Part shown: positions 47,668 to 55,649 of the stretch, piece after piece | Layout: each line of letters starts with the position of its first letter | How positions within the stretch are numbered: position 1 is the first letter of the stretch | Assembly: GCA_963727765.1 (NCBI GenBank) | Contig: CAVSGZ010000004.1 | Location: 1 to 64,000, forward strand | From: FEN-299 sp963727765 | GTDB taxonomy: Bacteria > Acidobacteriota > Vicinamibacteria > Vicinamibacterales > Fen-181 | Length of the DNA: 64,000 nucleotides | Reading direction: 5' to 3' | Notes under the pieces: model-generated | The model's input: the letters and a program-made list of their open reading frames with translations, nothing else | Databases searched by the model: none | Told to the model about the DNA's origin: nothing | Program-made: the position numbers and the translations under genes

Positions 47668-48009
47668 CTACCCCCCGAAACTCCGGATCGCGCTGGCCTG
47701 GTCCGGGTGGATCTCCAGGAAATTCTGCGCGCCCGTCATCGTCAGCATCGTCTCGACCCGCTTCTGGACGCCGGCCAGCTTGAGCGTGCCGCCAGCTGCG
47801 GTGGCCTGGCGGTAGAGGTCCATCAGGCAGCCGATGCTGGCGCTGTCGACGTAGTTGACGCCGCCGAGTTCGATCACCAGCTTCTTCTCGCCGCCGGCGA
47901 GCAGGCCGGCCACCGAGGCGGCGAAATCCGAGAGGAGCGGGTACATCAGCCGCGCCTCACCCACGTGGACGACGGCCACGTCTCCGGTGTGTGTAATCGA
48001 CAGGTTCAT
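47668..48009 (-). CDS. STAS-domain anti-sigma factor antagonist
   Basis: The 113-residue single STAS domain starts MNLSITHTGDVAVVHVG and has the phosphorylatable Ser56 in NYVDSASIGCLMDLYR, as in SpoIIAA/RsbV. Such proteins bind a kinase-type anti-sigma factor when unphosphorylated. The gene overlaps the sigma factor stop by four bases (ATGA). No RsbW-like kinase is encoded here, so the partner lies elsewhere. Confidence 0.88.
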   Translation of the reverse strand: MNLSITHTGDVAVVHVGEARLMYPLLSDFAASVAGLLAGGEKKLVIELGGVNYVDSASIGCLMDLYRQATAAGGTLKLAGVQKRVETMLTMTGAQNFLEIHPDQASAIRSFGG

Positions 48010-48650
48010 TCGGACACTCCGATCCGGCCTCCGGACGGCCCGTGCGTGACGGTCCGGCCGTGACCCGTTTCCCCGCGAAGCCGCACGATCTGCCGGGCCA
48101 GCTCTCGCCGGCCCCGATTGATGCGCGACTTCACCGTTCCTTCGGGGAGGTTCAGCCGCTGGGCGATCTCCAGATAGGACAGCTCCTGGAGATCGCGGAG
48201 CAGGACGGCGACGCGAAGCGACTGCGGGATCGTCTGCAGGGCCTGGCGGAGCAGGCTGGCGAGGTCCCGGTTCTCGAGCGCCGCCAGCGGGCTGACCGTC
48301 GCCGCGGCCGGCGACAGGTCATCGGCCGGCACGTCGCGGTCGATCGTCTGCCGCTCCTTCCGCACGCTCCGGTAATGGTCGATGCAGAGGTTCCGGCTGA
48401 CGCTGACGAGCCAGGTCTGGAAGTTCGCCCGCCGGTCGAAGGTGCCGAGCGACCGGAAGATCTTCAGGAAGATCTCCTGCGTCAGATCCTCGGCCTGCTC
48501 GTGCGACCCCACGAACTTGTAGGCGACGTTGAACACCTTGCGCCAGTGCAGCCGGACGATCTGCTCCCACGCCGCCTGGTCCCCGTCGAGACACTGCTCG
48601 ATGAGCGTATCGACGACGGGCGGCTGCTGGGTGATCAGATCGGCGGTCAT
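48006..48650 (-). CDS. ECF-type RNA polymerase sigma factor
   Basis: The 214-residue protein contains sigma region 2 (YKFVGSHEQAEDLTQEIFLKI, FQTWLVSVSRNLCIDHYRS) and region 4 (LRVAVLLRDLQELSYLEIA, LPEGTVKSRINRGRRELAR). A C-terminal extension of about 25 residues is rich in Gly and Arg. It lacks region 3, as expected for group 4 factors. A strong sigma-70-like promoter precedes it. Co-transcription with a STAS antagonist is unusual for ECF factors, which usually pair with transmembrane anti-sigmas. Confidence 0.92.
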   Translation of the reverse strand: MTADLITQQPPVVDTLIEQCLDGDQAAWEQIVRLHWRKVFNVAYKFVGSHEQAEDLTQEIFLKIFRSLGTFDRRANFQTWLVSVSRNLCIDHYRSVRKERQTIDRDVPADDLSPAAATVSPLAALENRDLASLLRQALQTIPQSLRVAVLLRDLQELSYLEIAQRLNLPEGTVKSRINRGRRELARQIVRLRGETGHGRTVTHGPSGGRIGVSE

Positions 48651-48678
48651 GAGGTCGAGATCATCGGCGGGAACCGGG

Positions 48679-48708
48679 ATGATAACAAAGCGTTTTTCCG
48701 CATGTCAA
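48679..48708 (-). promoter_or_regulatory. Promoter of the ECF sigma/STAS operon
   Basis: On the minus strand TTGACA (48708-48703) and TATCAT (48684-48679) are separated by 18 bases. The expected start lies near 48672, about 22 bases before ATG 48650. Confidence 0.55.
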
Positions 48709-48724
48709 ACGGCGGGCAGTCGGA

Positions 48725-48730
48725 TAGAAT
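48725..48730 (+). promoter_or_regulatory. Possible -10 box of lysA
   Basis: TAGAAT lies eight bases before GTG 48739 and eleven before GTG 48742, with no strong -35. If used it would give a leaderless lysA mRNA, back to back with the sigma operon promoter. Confidence 0.3.
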
Positions 48731-48738
48731 CCTCCTCC

Positions 48739-49990
48739 GTGGTGACTAGCGCGTTCATTCTCGACCCCGATCTCGGACTGACGTGCGACGGCGTGCCGCT
48801 CGCCGATGTCGCCGCGCACGTCGGCACGCCGACCTTCGTCTACAGCGCGGCGTCCATCCGTTCGGCGTGGCGGCGCTTCGACGCCGCGTTCGCCGGCGTG
48901 CCGCACACCCTCCATTATGCACTCAAGGCCAACTCCAGGCTGGCCGTACTGAGGCTGCTCGGCGAGATGGGAAGCGGCGCGGATGCGAACTCGGGCGGCG
49001 AGATCGACGTGGCGATGCGCGCCGGGTTCACCCCCGACCGGATCGTGTTCACCGGCGTCGGCAAGACGCGCGAGGAACTGGACCGCGCCGTCGCGCTGGG
49101 CGTCAAGGCGATCAACGCCGAGTCGCTGGGGGAGCTGGAGCGCATCGACGCCATCGCCCGCGCCCGCGGCGTGCGCGCCCGCGTGGCCCTGCGCGTGAAC
49201 CCGGACATCGAGGCCGGAGCGCACCCGCACATCTCGACCGGCCGGCGCATCAACAAGTTCGGCGTGCCGATCGACCTCGCGCGGGAGCACTACCGGCGGC
49301 TGGCGGGAATGGCCGGCCTGCAGCCGATTGGCGTCCACGCGCACATCGGGTCGCAGATCACCGACGTGGCCCCGCTCCGACAGACGGCCGAGGCGATCGT
49401 GGAGGTCGTCCGGCAGTTGACCGAGGACGGCGTTGCGCTCGAGCACGTCGATCTGGGCGGCGGCCTGGGCGTGTCGTACGACGGGACCGCCGCGCCGACC
49501 CCCGACGACTACGCCGCGGCCGTGCTGCCCGTCGTCGGCCCGACGGGACTGACGGTCCTGCTCGAACCCGGCCGGGTGATCGTGGCCCAGTCGGCGGTGC
49601 TGCTGGCCCGCGTGATCGACGTGAAGCAGGTACTTCGACGCCCGCCCGTTCGTGATCCTCGACGCCGGGATGACCGAGCTCATCCGTCCGGCGCTCTACG
49701 GGGCGTACCACCGCATCGAAGCCGTCAAGCCGCGGCTGGGCGCCGCGCGCGCCATGGAGGTCGTCGGGCCGCTCTGCGAGAGCAGCGACGTCGTGGGCAA
49801 GAACCGGAAGCTGCCGCCGCTCGAGGTCGGCGACCTCGTGGCCGTGCACGACGCCGGCGCCTACGGCTCGATGATGGCTTCCACTTACAACCGGCGTCCC
49901 CTGCCCTGCGAGGTAATGGTGGACGACGGGCGATGGGTGGTCATCAACCGGCGGCAGACGGTTGACGACATGATCGCGCTGGAACTCTAA
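48739..49990 (+). CDS. lysA: Diaminopimelate decarboxylase, interrupted by a frameshift
   Basis: The first frame from GTG 48739 encodes TPTFVYSAASIRSAWRRFD, the PLP-binding Lys in LHYALKANSR, NSGGEIDVAMRAG, GVHAHIGSQI, VDLGGGLGVSYDG and LLEPGRVIVAQS, then loses homology after VIDVKQ. From about 49629 the next frame continues YFDARPFVILDAGMTELIRP, then CESSDVVGKNRKLP, GAYGSMMASTYN and a stop at 49990. An extra G in the run before tacttcgac (about 49627-49630) accounts for the shift. Joined, it would be a normal-length enzyme (about 416 residues) for the last step of lysine synthesis. Because lysA is usually essential without external lysine, a sequencing error is plausible. Confidence 0.85.
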
Positions 49991-50037
49991 TCCGGCTCAC
50001 GGCTTACGCCCGACGCCATACGGCTCCGAACCGCCGA

Positions 50038-50071
50038 GAGGCGTGAGACGTGAGGCGTGAGGCGTAAGGCG
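50038..50071. repeat. gaggcgtgagacgtgaggcg-type tandem repeat before tmk
   Basis: The units resemble those at 4115-4152. They occupy most of the gap between lysA and tmk and end 11 bases before ATG 50083. Confidence 0.55.
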
Positions 50072-50082
50072 GATGCGACCCT

Positions 50083-50676
50083 ATGTCAGGTGTTCTGATT
50101 GCCTTCGAAGGCCTCGACCAGAGCGGGAAGGAGACGCAGGCGCGGATGCTGGCCGAGCGTCTCACGGCGGCGGGCCGGCCGGTCACCACTGTCTCGTTCC
50201 CCGACTACGCGACACCGATCGGCGCCGAGTTGCACCGCGCGCTGCACGGCGAGCGGGTGTACGGGCCCGACGTCATCCAGATGCTGATGATCGCGAACCG
50301 CTACGAGTGGAAGCCGGCGATCCTCGCGGCGCAGGCCGAGGGGCGGATCGTCGTGGCGGACCGCTACCTCGCGTCGAGCGTGGCGTACGGCGAGGCGCAG
50401 GGGCTGGATCCCGAGTGGCTGTTCGAGGCGCAGAAGTACCTCCCGCCCCCGGCGCTGACCGTGATGATCGACATCGCACCCGCGACCGCGGTGGCACGCA
50501 AGCGCGTCAACCGCGACCGCTTCGAGCAGGACCTGGCGATGCTCGAACGCGTGCGGGTGAGCTACCGCCGCCAGGCCGCCGCACGCGATTGGGCCGCCAT
50601 CGACGGCGAACGCGCGATCGACGACGTGGCGGCCGACGTGTCTAGAGCCGTCTCGACAGCGCTCGGGCTGCCGTAA
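50083..50676 (+). CDS. tmk: Thymidylate kinase
   Basis: The 197-residue protein has the P-loop FEGLDQSGKETQ (8-19), slightly unlike the common DGxGKxT, and the thymidylate-kinase motif VADRYLASSVAYGEAQGLD. It also has TVMIDIAPATAVAR with an arginine-rich lid (RKRVNRDRFE). It phosphorylates dTMP for DNA synthesis. Its end overlaps the convergent comF-like gene by 35 bases. Confidence 0.9.
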   Translation: MSGVLIAFEGLDQSGKETQARMLAERLTAAGRPVTTVSFPDYATPIGAELHRALHGERVYGPDVIQMLMIANRYEWKPAILAAQAEGRIVVADRYLASSVAYGEAQGLDPEWLFEAQKYLPPPALTVMIDIAPATAVARKRVNRDRFEQDLAMLERVRVSYRRQAAARDWAAIDGERAIDDVAADVSRAVSTALGLP

Positions 50677-51394
50677 GCGCCCGCACTTCCCGCGCTCCTC
50701 CTTCCTTCAGCACCAGCGCGCACGCCTCCAGCGTCGCCCCCGTCGTGCTCACGTCGTCCACGATGACCACGCAGGCGCCGCGGATCAGGGGGTGGGGCAG
50801 GCGACGCCGGCGCCATCCACGGCGGGGCGGGGCAAACGCGCGGCGCAGGTTGCGGCGACGGTCGGTCGCGCTCAGCCCGGATTGGGGCGACGTCGGGCGC
50901 ACCCGGCGCAACGCGCGGACGACGGGCAGCCCAAGATGACGGGCGAGATCCTCCGCTTGGTTGAACCCGCGCGCGTGCCGGCGCCGCCAGTGCAGCGGAA
51001 CCGGCACGGCGAGGTCGGCGCCCTGCAGCACCTCGGCGCCTCGCGCCCGCATCATCTCGCCAAGCGTCGTCGCCAGCGTGCGCCGCCCCTCGTACTTCAA
51101 GCCGTGAATGACCTGCCGGAGGACGCCTTCGTAGGCCCCGGCCGCTCTCGCTCGGGAAAGGGCTGGCGGCTGACGCCGGCAGCGGGCGCATCGGGACGCG
51201 GCGAGGTCGAGCGAGCGCCAGGTGGACAGAGCATCCCCGCAAATGGCGCACACGGGCGGCGGGATGGGAACGACCTCGCGCCAGCAGGCGGGGCAGACCG
51301 GGCCGGTGAGAGGGGAGTCGAGCGGCGCGCCGCACGCCAGGCAGCGCGGCGCCAGCACAACGGCGAGCAGCCCGTCAGCAAGCCGGCGAAGCAT
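50642..51394 (-). CDS. comF: ComF-family phosphoribosyltransferase-like protein
   Basis: ATG 51394 gives 250 residues. The N-terminal zinc fingers read CLACGAPLDS with CPACW, and CAICGD with CARCR. The phosphoribosyltransferase-like domain follows (LKYEGRRTLATTLGEMM, VPVPLHWRRRHARGFNQAE, VVIVDDVSTTGATLEACA). ComF acts in DNA uptake and perhaps repair in transformable bacteria. dprA and a tyrosine-recombinase gene lie in the same window. It is the last gene of the rplU-rpmA-obgE-nadD-rsfS run, 54 bases after rsfS. Confidence 0.88.
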   Translation of the reverse strand: MLRRLADGLLAVVLAPRCLACGAPLDSPLTGPVCPACWREVVPIPPPVCAICGDALSTWRSLDLAASRCARCRRQPPALSRARAAGAYEGVLRQVIHGLKYEGRRTLATTLGEMMRARGAEVLQGADLAVPVPLHWRRRHARGFNQAEDLARHLGLPVVRALRRVRPTSPQSGLSATDRRRNLRRAFAPPRRGWRRRRLPHPLIRGACVVIVDDVSTTGATLEACALVLKEGGAREVRALTAARALSRRL

Positions 51395-51448
51395 CGGGAG
51401 GCGTCCTCCACGTGGGCCGCCCGTCGCCGGCCCCAACCTCCCGGTCGC

Positions 51449-51859
51449 TCAGACGCGCGCGTGCGGAGGCGGGGTCTCGTCGGGCAGCGCGACGCGCTCG
51501 GCGCTGCCCCAGAGCCGTTCGAGCGCGTAGAATGCCCGCCGCTCGGTGCTGAACACGTGCACGACGAAGTCGAAGTAATCGAGCAGGACCCAGTCGGCGC
51601 GCGCGAACCCCTCGACATGCGCCGGCCTCACCTGCTCCTTCCGGAGCGCCTCTTCGACGGCGTCGGCGATCGCCTGCACCTGGCGGACGTTCTGCCCCGA
51701 GCAGATCACGAAGAAGTCGGTGAAGCTCGACAGGTGCCGCAGGTCCAGAGCCACCAGGTCGAGCGCTTTCTTGTCGTGCGCGGCCTGGATGACTCGTGCG
51801 ACGGCGTCAGGGAGCCCGCCGCTCTTCGACGCGTCCGTTCGGGTGTCAGCAGTGCTCAT
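51449..51859 (-). CDS. rsfS: Ribosomal silencing factor RsfS
   Basis: From ATG 51859 the product is 136 residues with the RsfS/Iojap core: KKALDLVALDLRHLSSFTDFFVI, CSGQNVRQVQAIADAVEEAL and WVLLDYFDFVVHVFSTERRAFY. It binds ribosomal protein L14 and blocks subunit joining under starvation. An in-frame GTG at 51889 overlaps the nadD stop (GTGA) and could instead be the coupled start, adding ten residues. The nadD-rsfS order is typical. Confidence 0.92.
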   Translation of the reverse strand: MSTADTRTDASKSGGLPDAVARVIQAAHDKKALDLVALDLRHLSSFTDFFVICSGQNVRQVQAIADAVEEALRKEQVRPAHVEGFARADWVLLDYFDFVVHVFSTERRAFYALERLWGSAERVALPDETPPPHARV

Positions 51860-51885
51860 GCAAAGGTGCTTCCTGGACGTGCCAC

Positions 51886-52548
51886 TCACGACCCGTAGAG
51901 GCCGTGCTTGCGAATGTGCCGCTCGACTTCCGGCGCCACCCGGCCGGAGAGCGACAGCCGCTGCGCGGCGCGCTCGCGGATCTCAGTGGACGAGATGTCG
52001 GGCGTCACCGCGTTCACGAGGAAGATCGCGCAGGATCCGCCATCCGGCGGCAGGCCCGACCCGTCACCGGCCGTCCGCATCCTCGGCGCGAGCGTCGGCA
52101 GCCGACGGCGCAGCAGGTCGAACGACTGGCCCGGCCTCGCGATGACGACGAAATTCGCGAGGTCGAGCAGGGCAGGGTACTCCCGCCAGTTGGCAATTTC
52201 AGCAAAGGCGTCGGTGCCGGTGATGAAGAAAATCTGCTGCGGCCCGACGCCGGAGGCGTGCAATTCCCGCAACGTGTCGGCCGTGAATGAAGGTCCCGGT
52301 CGCCTCAGTTCCAGGTCCGACGCCACGAACTCGTCACGCGAGGCCGCGACCAGCGACACCATGGCGAACCGATGGAACGCCGAGGCGCACGGCTCGCCCG
52401 GACGGTGCGGCGGCTGGTGCGACGGGATGAAGAGCACGCGGTCGAGGGCGAGGGCGCGCAGGGCCGCGTCGGCCGCCGCGACGTGGCCCTCGTGCACGGG
52501 ATCGAACGTGCCGCCCAGGATGCCGATGCGCCCCGATGCGGGCGTCAT
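51886..52548 (-). CDS. nadD: Nicotinate-nucleotide adenylyltransferase
   Basis: The 220-residue protein starts at ATG 52548, overlapping the obgE stop by four bases. It has the nucleotidyltransferase motifs GILGGTFDPVHEGHV and PDISSTEIRERAAQ (ISSTxIR), plus FITGTDAFAEIANWREY. It adenylates nicotinate mononucleotide in NAD synthesis. An insert RMRTAGDGSGLPPDGGS lies near residue 165. Confidence 0.93.
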   Translation of the reverse strand: MTPASGRIGILGGTFDPVHEGHVAAADAALRALALDRVLFIPSHQPPHRPGEPCASAFHRFAMVSLVAASRDEFVASDLELRRPGPSFTADTLRELHASGVGPQQIFFITGTDAFAEIANWREYPALLDLANFVVIARPGQSFDLLRRRLPTLAPRMRTAGDGSGLPPDGGSCAIFLVNAVTPDISSTEIRERAAQRLSLSGRVAPEVERHIRKHGLYGS

Positions 52549-53576
52549 GAGTCGGCCCCCTCCCCGTGGCGGCCGTTCATCTCGCGCCACAGCGCCTCGA
52601 GCAGCGCGGGCACGCCCTGGCCGGTGACGGCCGAGATCTCGAACACCGCGAGTCCCCATTCCGCGGCCTTCGCCCTCAGCCGCGCCAGCCGGTCCAGATC
52701 GTCGATCGCGTCGATCTTGTTGGCCGCCACGATCTGCGGGCGCTCAAGCATGTCGGCGCGGAAGAGCTCCAGTTCACGCCGGATCACGGCCAGATCGTCG
52801 GCCGGCTCGCGGCCGGAAGCCGACGAGACGTCGACCACGTAGGCCAGGACCTTTGTGCGCTCGAGATGGCGAAGGAACTGGTGGCCGAGCCCCTGCCCGC
52901 GATGCGCTCCCTCGATGAGGCCCGGCACGTCGGCGACGACGAAGCTGCGGTCGTCGCTGAGGCTGACGACGCCGAGATGCGGCGTGAGCGTGGTGAAGGG
53001 GTAGTCGGCGATCTTGGGCTTGGCGGCCGAGACGCGCGAGATCAGCGTGGACTTCCCGGCGTTGGGGTAGCCGACCAGGCCCACGTCCGCGAGCAGCTTG
53101 AGCTGGAGCCGCAGGGCCCACTGCTCGCCCGGCCAGCCCGGCTCCGAGCGCCGCGGTGCGCGGTTGGTGGAGGTGGCAAACTGCGCGTTGCCCCGACCGC
53201 CGCGTCCGCCCTTGGCCACCAGGAAACGTTCGTCCACCGCCGCGAGGTCGGCCACCTGTTCGTGCCGGCCGGTTTCGGGGTCGAGCCGGAAGACGACCGT
53301 GCCAACCGGCACGCCGAGTTCGAGATCGCCGCCGTCGCTGCCGTGGCGGTTGGATCCCTGGCCGTGGGCGCCTCGCCTGGCGTGAAATTCGGGATGGAAC
53401 CGGAAGTTGACCAGTGTGTTGAGGTGCGGGTTGGCGACCAGGAAGACCGAGCCTCCGTGGCCGCCGTCACCGCCGTCTGGACCTCCGCGGGGAACGAACT
53501 TCTCCCGGCGGAAGCTGACGCATCCGCGACCGCCGTCGCCGGCGGAGACCCGGATGTCCACTTCGTCGACGAACAT
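52545..53576 (-). CDS. obgE: GTPase Obg/CgtA
   Basis: The 343-residue protein has the glycine-rich Obg fold (VSAGDGGRGCVSFRREKFVP, GGDGGHGGSV, GGRGGRGNAQF), then the GTPase domain with G1 GYPNAGKST, switch ADYPFTTLTPHLG, G3 DVPGLIEGAHRG and G4 NKID. It lacks a long C-terminal extension. It acts in ribosome assembly and stress signalling. It follows rpmA by 14 bases. Confidence 0.96.
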   Translation of the reverse strand: MFVDEVDIRVSAGDGGRGCVSFRREKFVPRGGPDGGDGGHGGSVFLVANPHLNTLVNFRFHPEFHARRGAHGQGSNRHGSDGGDLELGVPVGTVVFRLDPETGRHEQVADLAAVDERFLVAKGGRGGRGNAQFATSTNRAPRRSEPGWPGEQWALRLQLKLLADVGLVGYPNAGKSTLISRVSAAKPKIADYPFTTLTPHLGVVSLSDDRSFVVADVPGLIEGAHRGQGLGHQFLRHLERTKVLAYVVDVSSASGREPADDLAVIRRELELFRADMLERPQIVAANKIDAIDDLDRLARLRAKAAEWGLAVFEISAVTGQGVPALLEALWREMNGRHGEGADS

Positions 53577-53590
53577 TCAGGGGCTTCCGC

Positions 53591-53848
53591 CTAGTCGACC
53601 GGCAGAACGCTGATCCTGCGGCCGTGCGCGCCGTGATCCTCGAAGCGCACGCGCCCGGTGACCTTGGCAAACAGCGAATCGTCCTTGGCGAGGCCGACGT
53701 TCAGGCCGGCGTTGAACCGCCGCCCGTGCTGCCTCACGAGGATCGACCCGCCGGTGACGATGTTGCCGTCGAACCGCTTCACGCCGAGCCGCTGCGAGTT
53801 GGAGTCGCGGCCGTTGCGCGAGCTGCCCTGTCCCTTCTTGTGTGCCAT
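53591..53848 (-). CDS. rpmA: 50S ribosomal protein L27
   Basis: The 85-residue protein opens MAHKKGQGSSRNGRDSNSQR and continues LGVKRFDG, GSILVRQHGRRFNAGLNVG, the canonical L27 sequence. No Firmicute-type cleavable N-terminal extension is present. It lies 33 bases after rplU. Confidence 0.97.
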   Translation of the reverse strand: MAHKKGQGSSRNGRDSNSQRLGVKRFDGNIVTGGSILVRQHGRRFNAGLNVGLAKDDSLFAKVTGRVRFEDHGAHGRRISVLPVD

Positions 53849-53881
53849 GAGACCTTACCCGTCCCGCGTCGGCCCCCTGGC

Positions 53882-54196
53882 CTAGAGGACGATCTCCTTC
53901 ACGGTGAGGCGCGTGTAGGTGCTGCGATGGCCCTTGGTCCGCCGCATCCCCTTGCGCCGCTTCTTCTTGAACACCCGGATCTTCGGGCCGCGCGCCGCGC
54001 CGTCGACGACGGCCACGACCCGAGCGCCCGCGAGATACGGCGCGCCAGCCATCAGCTCGCCGCCGTCCTTCTCGACCATCAGCACCTGGTCGAAGCTGAC
54101 CTCGGCGCCCTTGTCGCTGCCGACGTGATCGACAACGAGCGTCTCGCCCGGGACCATCTTCACCTGGTGGCCGCCACATTTAACAATCGCGTACAC
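53882..54196 (-). CDS. rplU: 50S ribosomal protein L21
   Basis: I start at GTG 54196 (MYAIVKCGGHQVKMVPGE) with AGGAGA upstream, giving 104 residues. L21 motifs KIRVFKKKRRKGMRRTKGHR and TRLTVKEI are present. It binds 23S rRNA domain and L20 in the large subunit. It heads the operon rplU-rpmA-obgE-nadD-rsfS-comF. Confidence 0.95.
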   Translation of the reverse strand: MYAIVKCGGHQVKMVPGETLVVDHVGSDKGAEVSFDQVLMVEKDGGELMAGAPYLAGARVVAVVDGAARGPKIRVFKKKRRKGMRRTKGHRSTYTRLTVKEIVL

Positions 54197-54269
54197 GCCT
54201 GTGTCTCCTGTCGCTGCGGCCCGGCCGCGCATACCTTTGCCGTCTCTTTCCCGGCAGCAGGAAACCAAT

Positions 54270-54298
54270 AGTTTAGCATCAAACAGCACGGCTTGGAA
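54270..54298 (-). promoter_or_regulatory. Candidate promoter of the rplU operon
   Basis: On the minus strand TTCCAA (54298-54293) and TAAACT (54275-54270) have a 17-base spacer. The leader would be about 65-70 bases, long enough for an RNA element, though none is obvious. Confidence 0.4.
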
Positions 54299-54320
54299 GA
54301 GCGGCTGGCCGGGACTGCGT

Positions 54321-54349
54321 TTGACTCGGCCGACCGCGCCGCTTAGCAT
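54321..54349 (+). promoter_or_regulatory. Promoter of the GT87-like gene, near-leaderless
   Basis: TTGACT (54321-54326) and TAGCAT (54344-54349) are 17 bases apart, and ATG 54360 follows after exactly ten bases. This is the same geometry as the HNH gene. No Shine-Dalgarno sequence is present. Confidence 0.5.
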
Positions 54350-54359
54350 CTCTGCGCCG

Positions 54360-55649
54360 ATGACACAGGGACCGACGGCGGCGCGTGGCCGATCCTGGCG
54401 ACCGTGGGACTGGGGCCGACTGCTGTGGCTCCAGGCGGGCGGGCTCTTCCTCGCCGGATGGATGGTCGATCGCTGGCTGATCGACGCGGGTGTCTGGGGC
54501 CGGGTCGCCTTCACCGACACCCCCGTCTACTTCGACTTCGTGTCGAAACTGCTCGCGGGGAAGGTTCCGTACCGGGATTTTGCGGTCGGCTACCCGCCGT
54601 TTGCGTGGCCGGCGTTCCTCGCGCCAGCGGTCCTCCCGGCCGCGCTGCGCGACGCCGCGACCTACGCGGACATGTTCGCGGTGTGGATGGCCGTCGTCGG
54701 GACGGCCCTCGCCATGCTGGCGGCCCGGACGAGCGAGGCCCTGGGCCACTCCCGGCGTCGAACGCTTCTCGTGGCGACAGCGGTCGGGGCGGCGCCTGCG
54801 CTGCTCGGGACGATCGCCCCGACGCACTTCGACCTGTGGCCCTCCACGCTGCTCTGCGCGGCGCTGCTGCTACACGTGATCGGACGTCGGCGATCGAGCG
54901 CGGCCGTTCTCGGCCTCGCGGCGGCCGCCAAGGTCTATCCAGCCGTTCTCGTGCCGCTCCTTGCGTTCGACGTGCTGCGCGGCGGCGGGCGTCGGGCACT
55001 CGTCGTCTGGGCGATCGTGCTTGTCGGCGGTGCAGTCGTCCCCTGCGTCCCGTTCGCGCTGTGGGCCCCGCGCGGGGTGTTGGACCCGCTCTTGGCCCAG
55101 CTCGCGCGACCGCTCCAGGTGGAGAGCCTCGGCGCCGCGATCATGCTCGCCGCGCACTGGACGGCCGGGCTCCCGGTCGCCATGGCTTCGAGCTTCGGGA
55201 GCCAGAACCTGGTGGGCGAACTCGCCGACGTGATCAAGCAGGACCTCCACGGCCTGGCCGTTGTCGGCCTCCTCTGGACGTGCGCGTGGTACGCGAGGGG
55301 CGGCGGCGGAACCGGCCGGCTGGCGCGGGCGGTGGCGCTCGCGCTGGCGATCACCGTGGCCACCGACTCGACCCTCTCCCCGCAGTACATGCTCTGGCTG
55401 GTGCCCGCGGCGTTCCTCGTGCCGGGCCGCCGCGGGATCGTGGCCCTGGCCGTCGTGGTTGCGGCGTTCGGGCTGACGTCGACGTACTTCCCGACCGGCT
55501 ACTTCGAGCTGGTCCGCCTCCAGAGCGTGCGGCCGGTCTGGATCCTGCTCGCCCGTGACTGTGCGCTGGTCGCGCTCGTGGGTGTTCTTGCCGTCCCTGG
55601 CGTGAGGCGCATGCCGACGGGTAGCGGGACGGGCGGCGGCGGTCAGTAG
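54360..55649 (+). CDS. Multi-pass membrane glycosyltransferase-like protein (GT87/DUF2029 type)
   Basis: The 429-residue protein has about ten hydrophobic segments. Near the N-terminus it shows DTPVYFDFVSKLLAGKVPYRDFAVGYPPFAWP, the acidic/YPP pattern of polyprenyl-phosphate-mannose-dependent GT87 (DUF2029) enzymes. Later come LAAAAKVYPAVLVPLLAF and LSPQYMLWLVPAAFL, also typical. It probably transfers a sugar from a lipid carrier on the outer face of the inner membrane. Acceptor unknown. Its last seven bases overlap the convergent DUF3443 gene. Confidence 0.75.
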   Translation: MTQGPTAARGRSWRPWDWGRLLWLQAGGLFLAGWMVDRWLIDAGVWGRVAFTDTPVYFDFVSKLLAGKVPYRDFAVGYPPFAWPAFLAPAVLPAALRDAATYADMFAVWMAVVGTALAMLAARTSEALGHSRRRTLLVATAVGAAPALLGTIAPTHFDLWPSTLLCAALLLHVIGRRRSSAAVLGLAAAAKVYPAVLVPLLAFDVLRGGGRRALVVWAIVLVGGAVVPCVPFALWAPRGVLDPLLAQLARPLQVESLGAAIMLAAHWTAGLPVAMASSFGSQNLVGELADVIKQDLHGLAVVGLLWTCAWYARGGGGTGRLARAVALALAITVATDSTLSPQYMLWLVPAAFLVPGRRGIVALAVVVAAFGLTSTYFPTGYFELVRLQSVRPVWILLARDCALVALVGVLAVPGVRRMPTGSGTGGGGQ

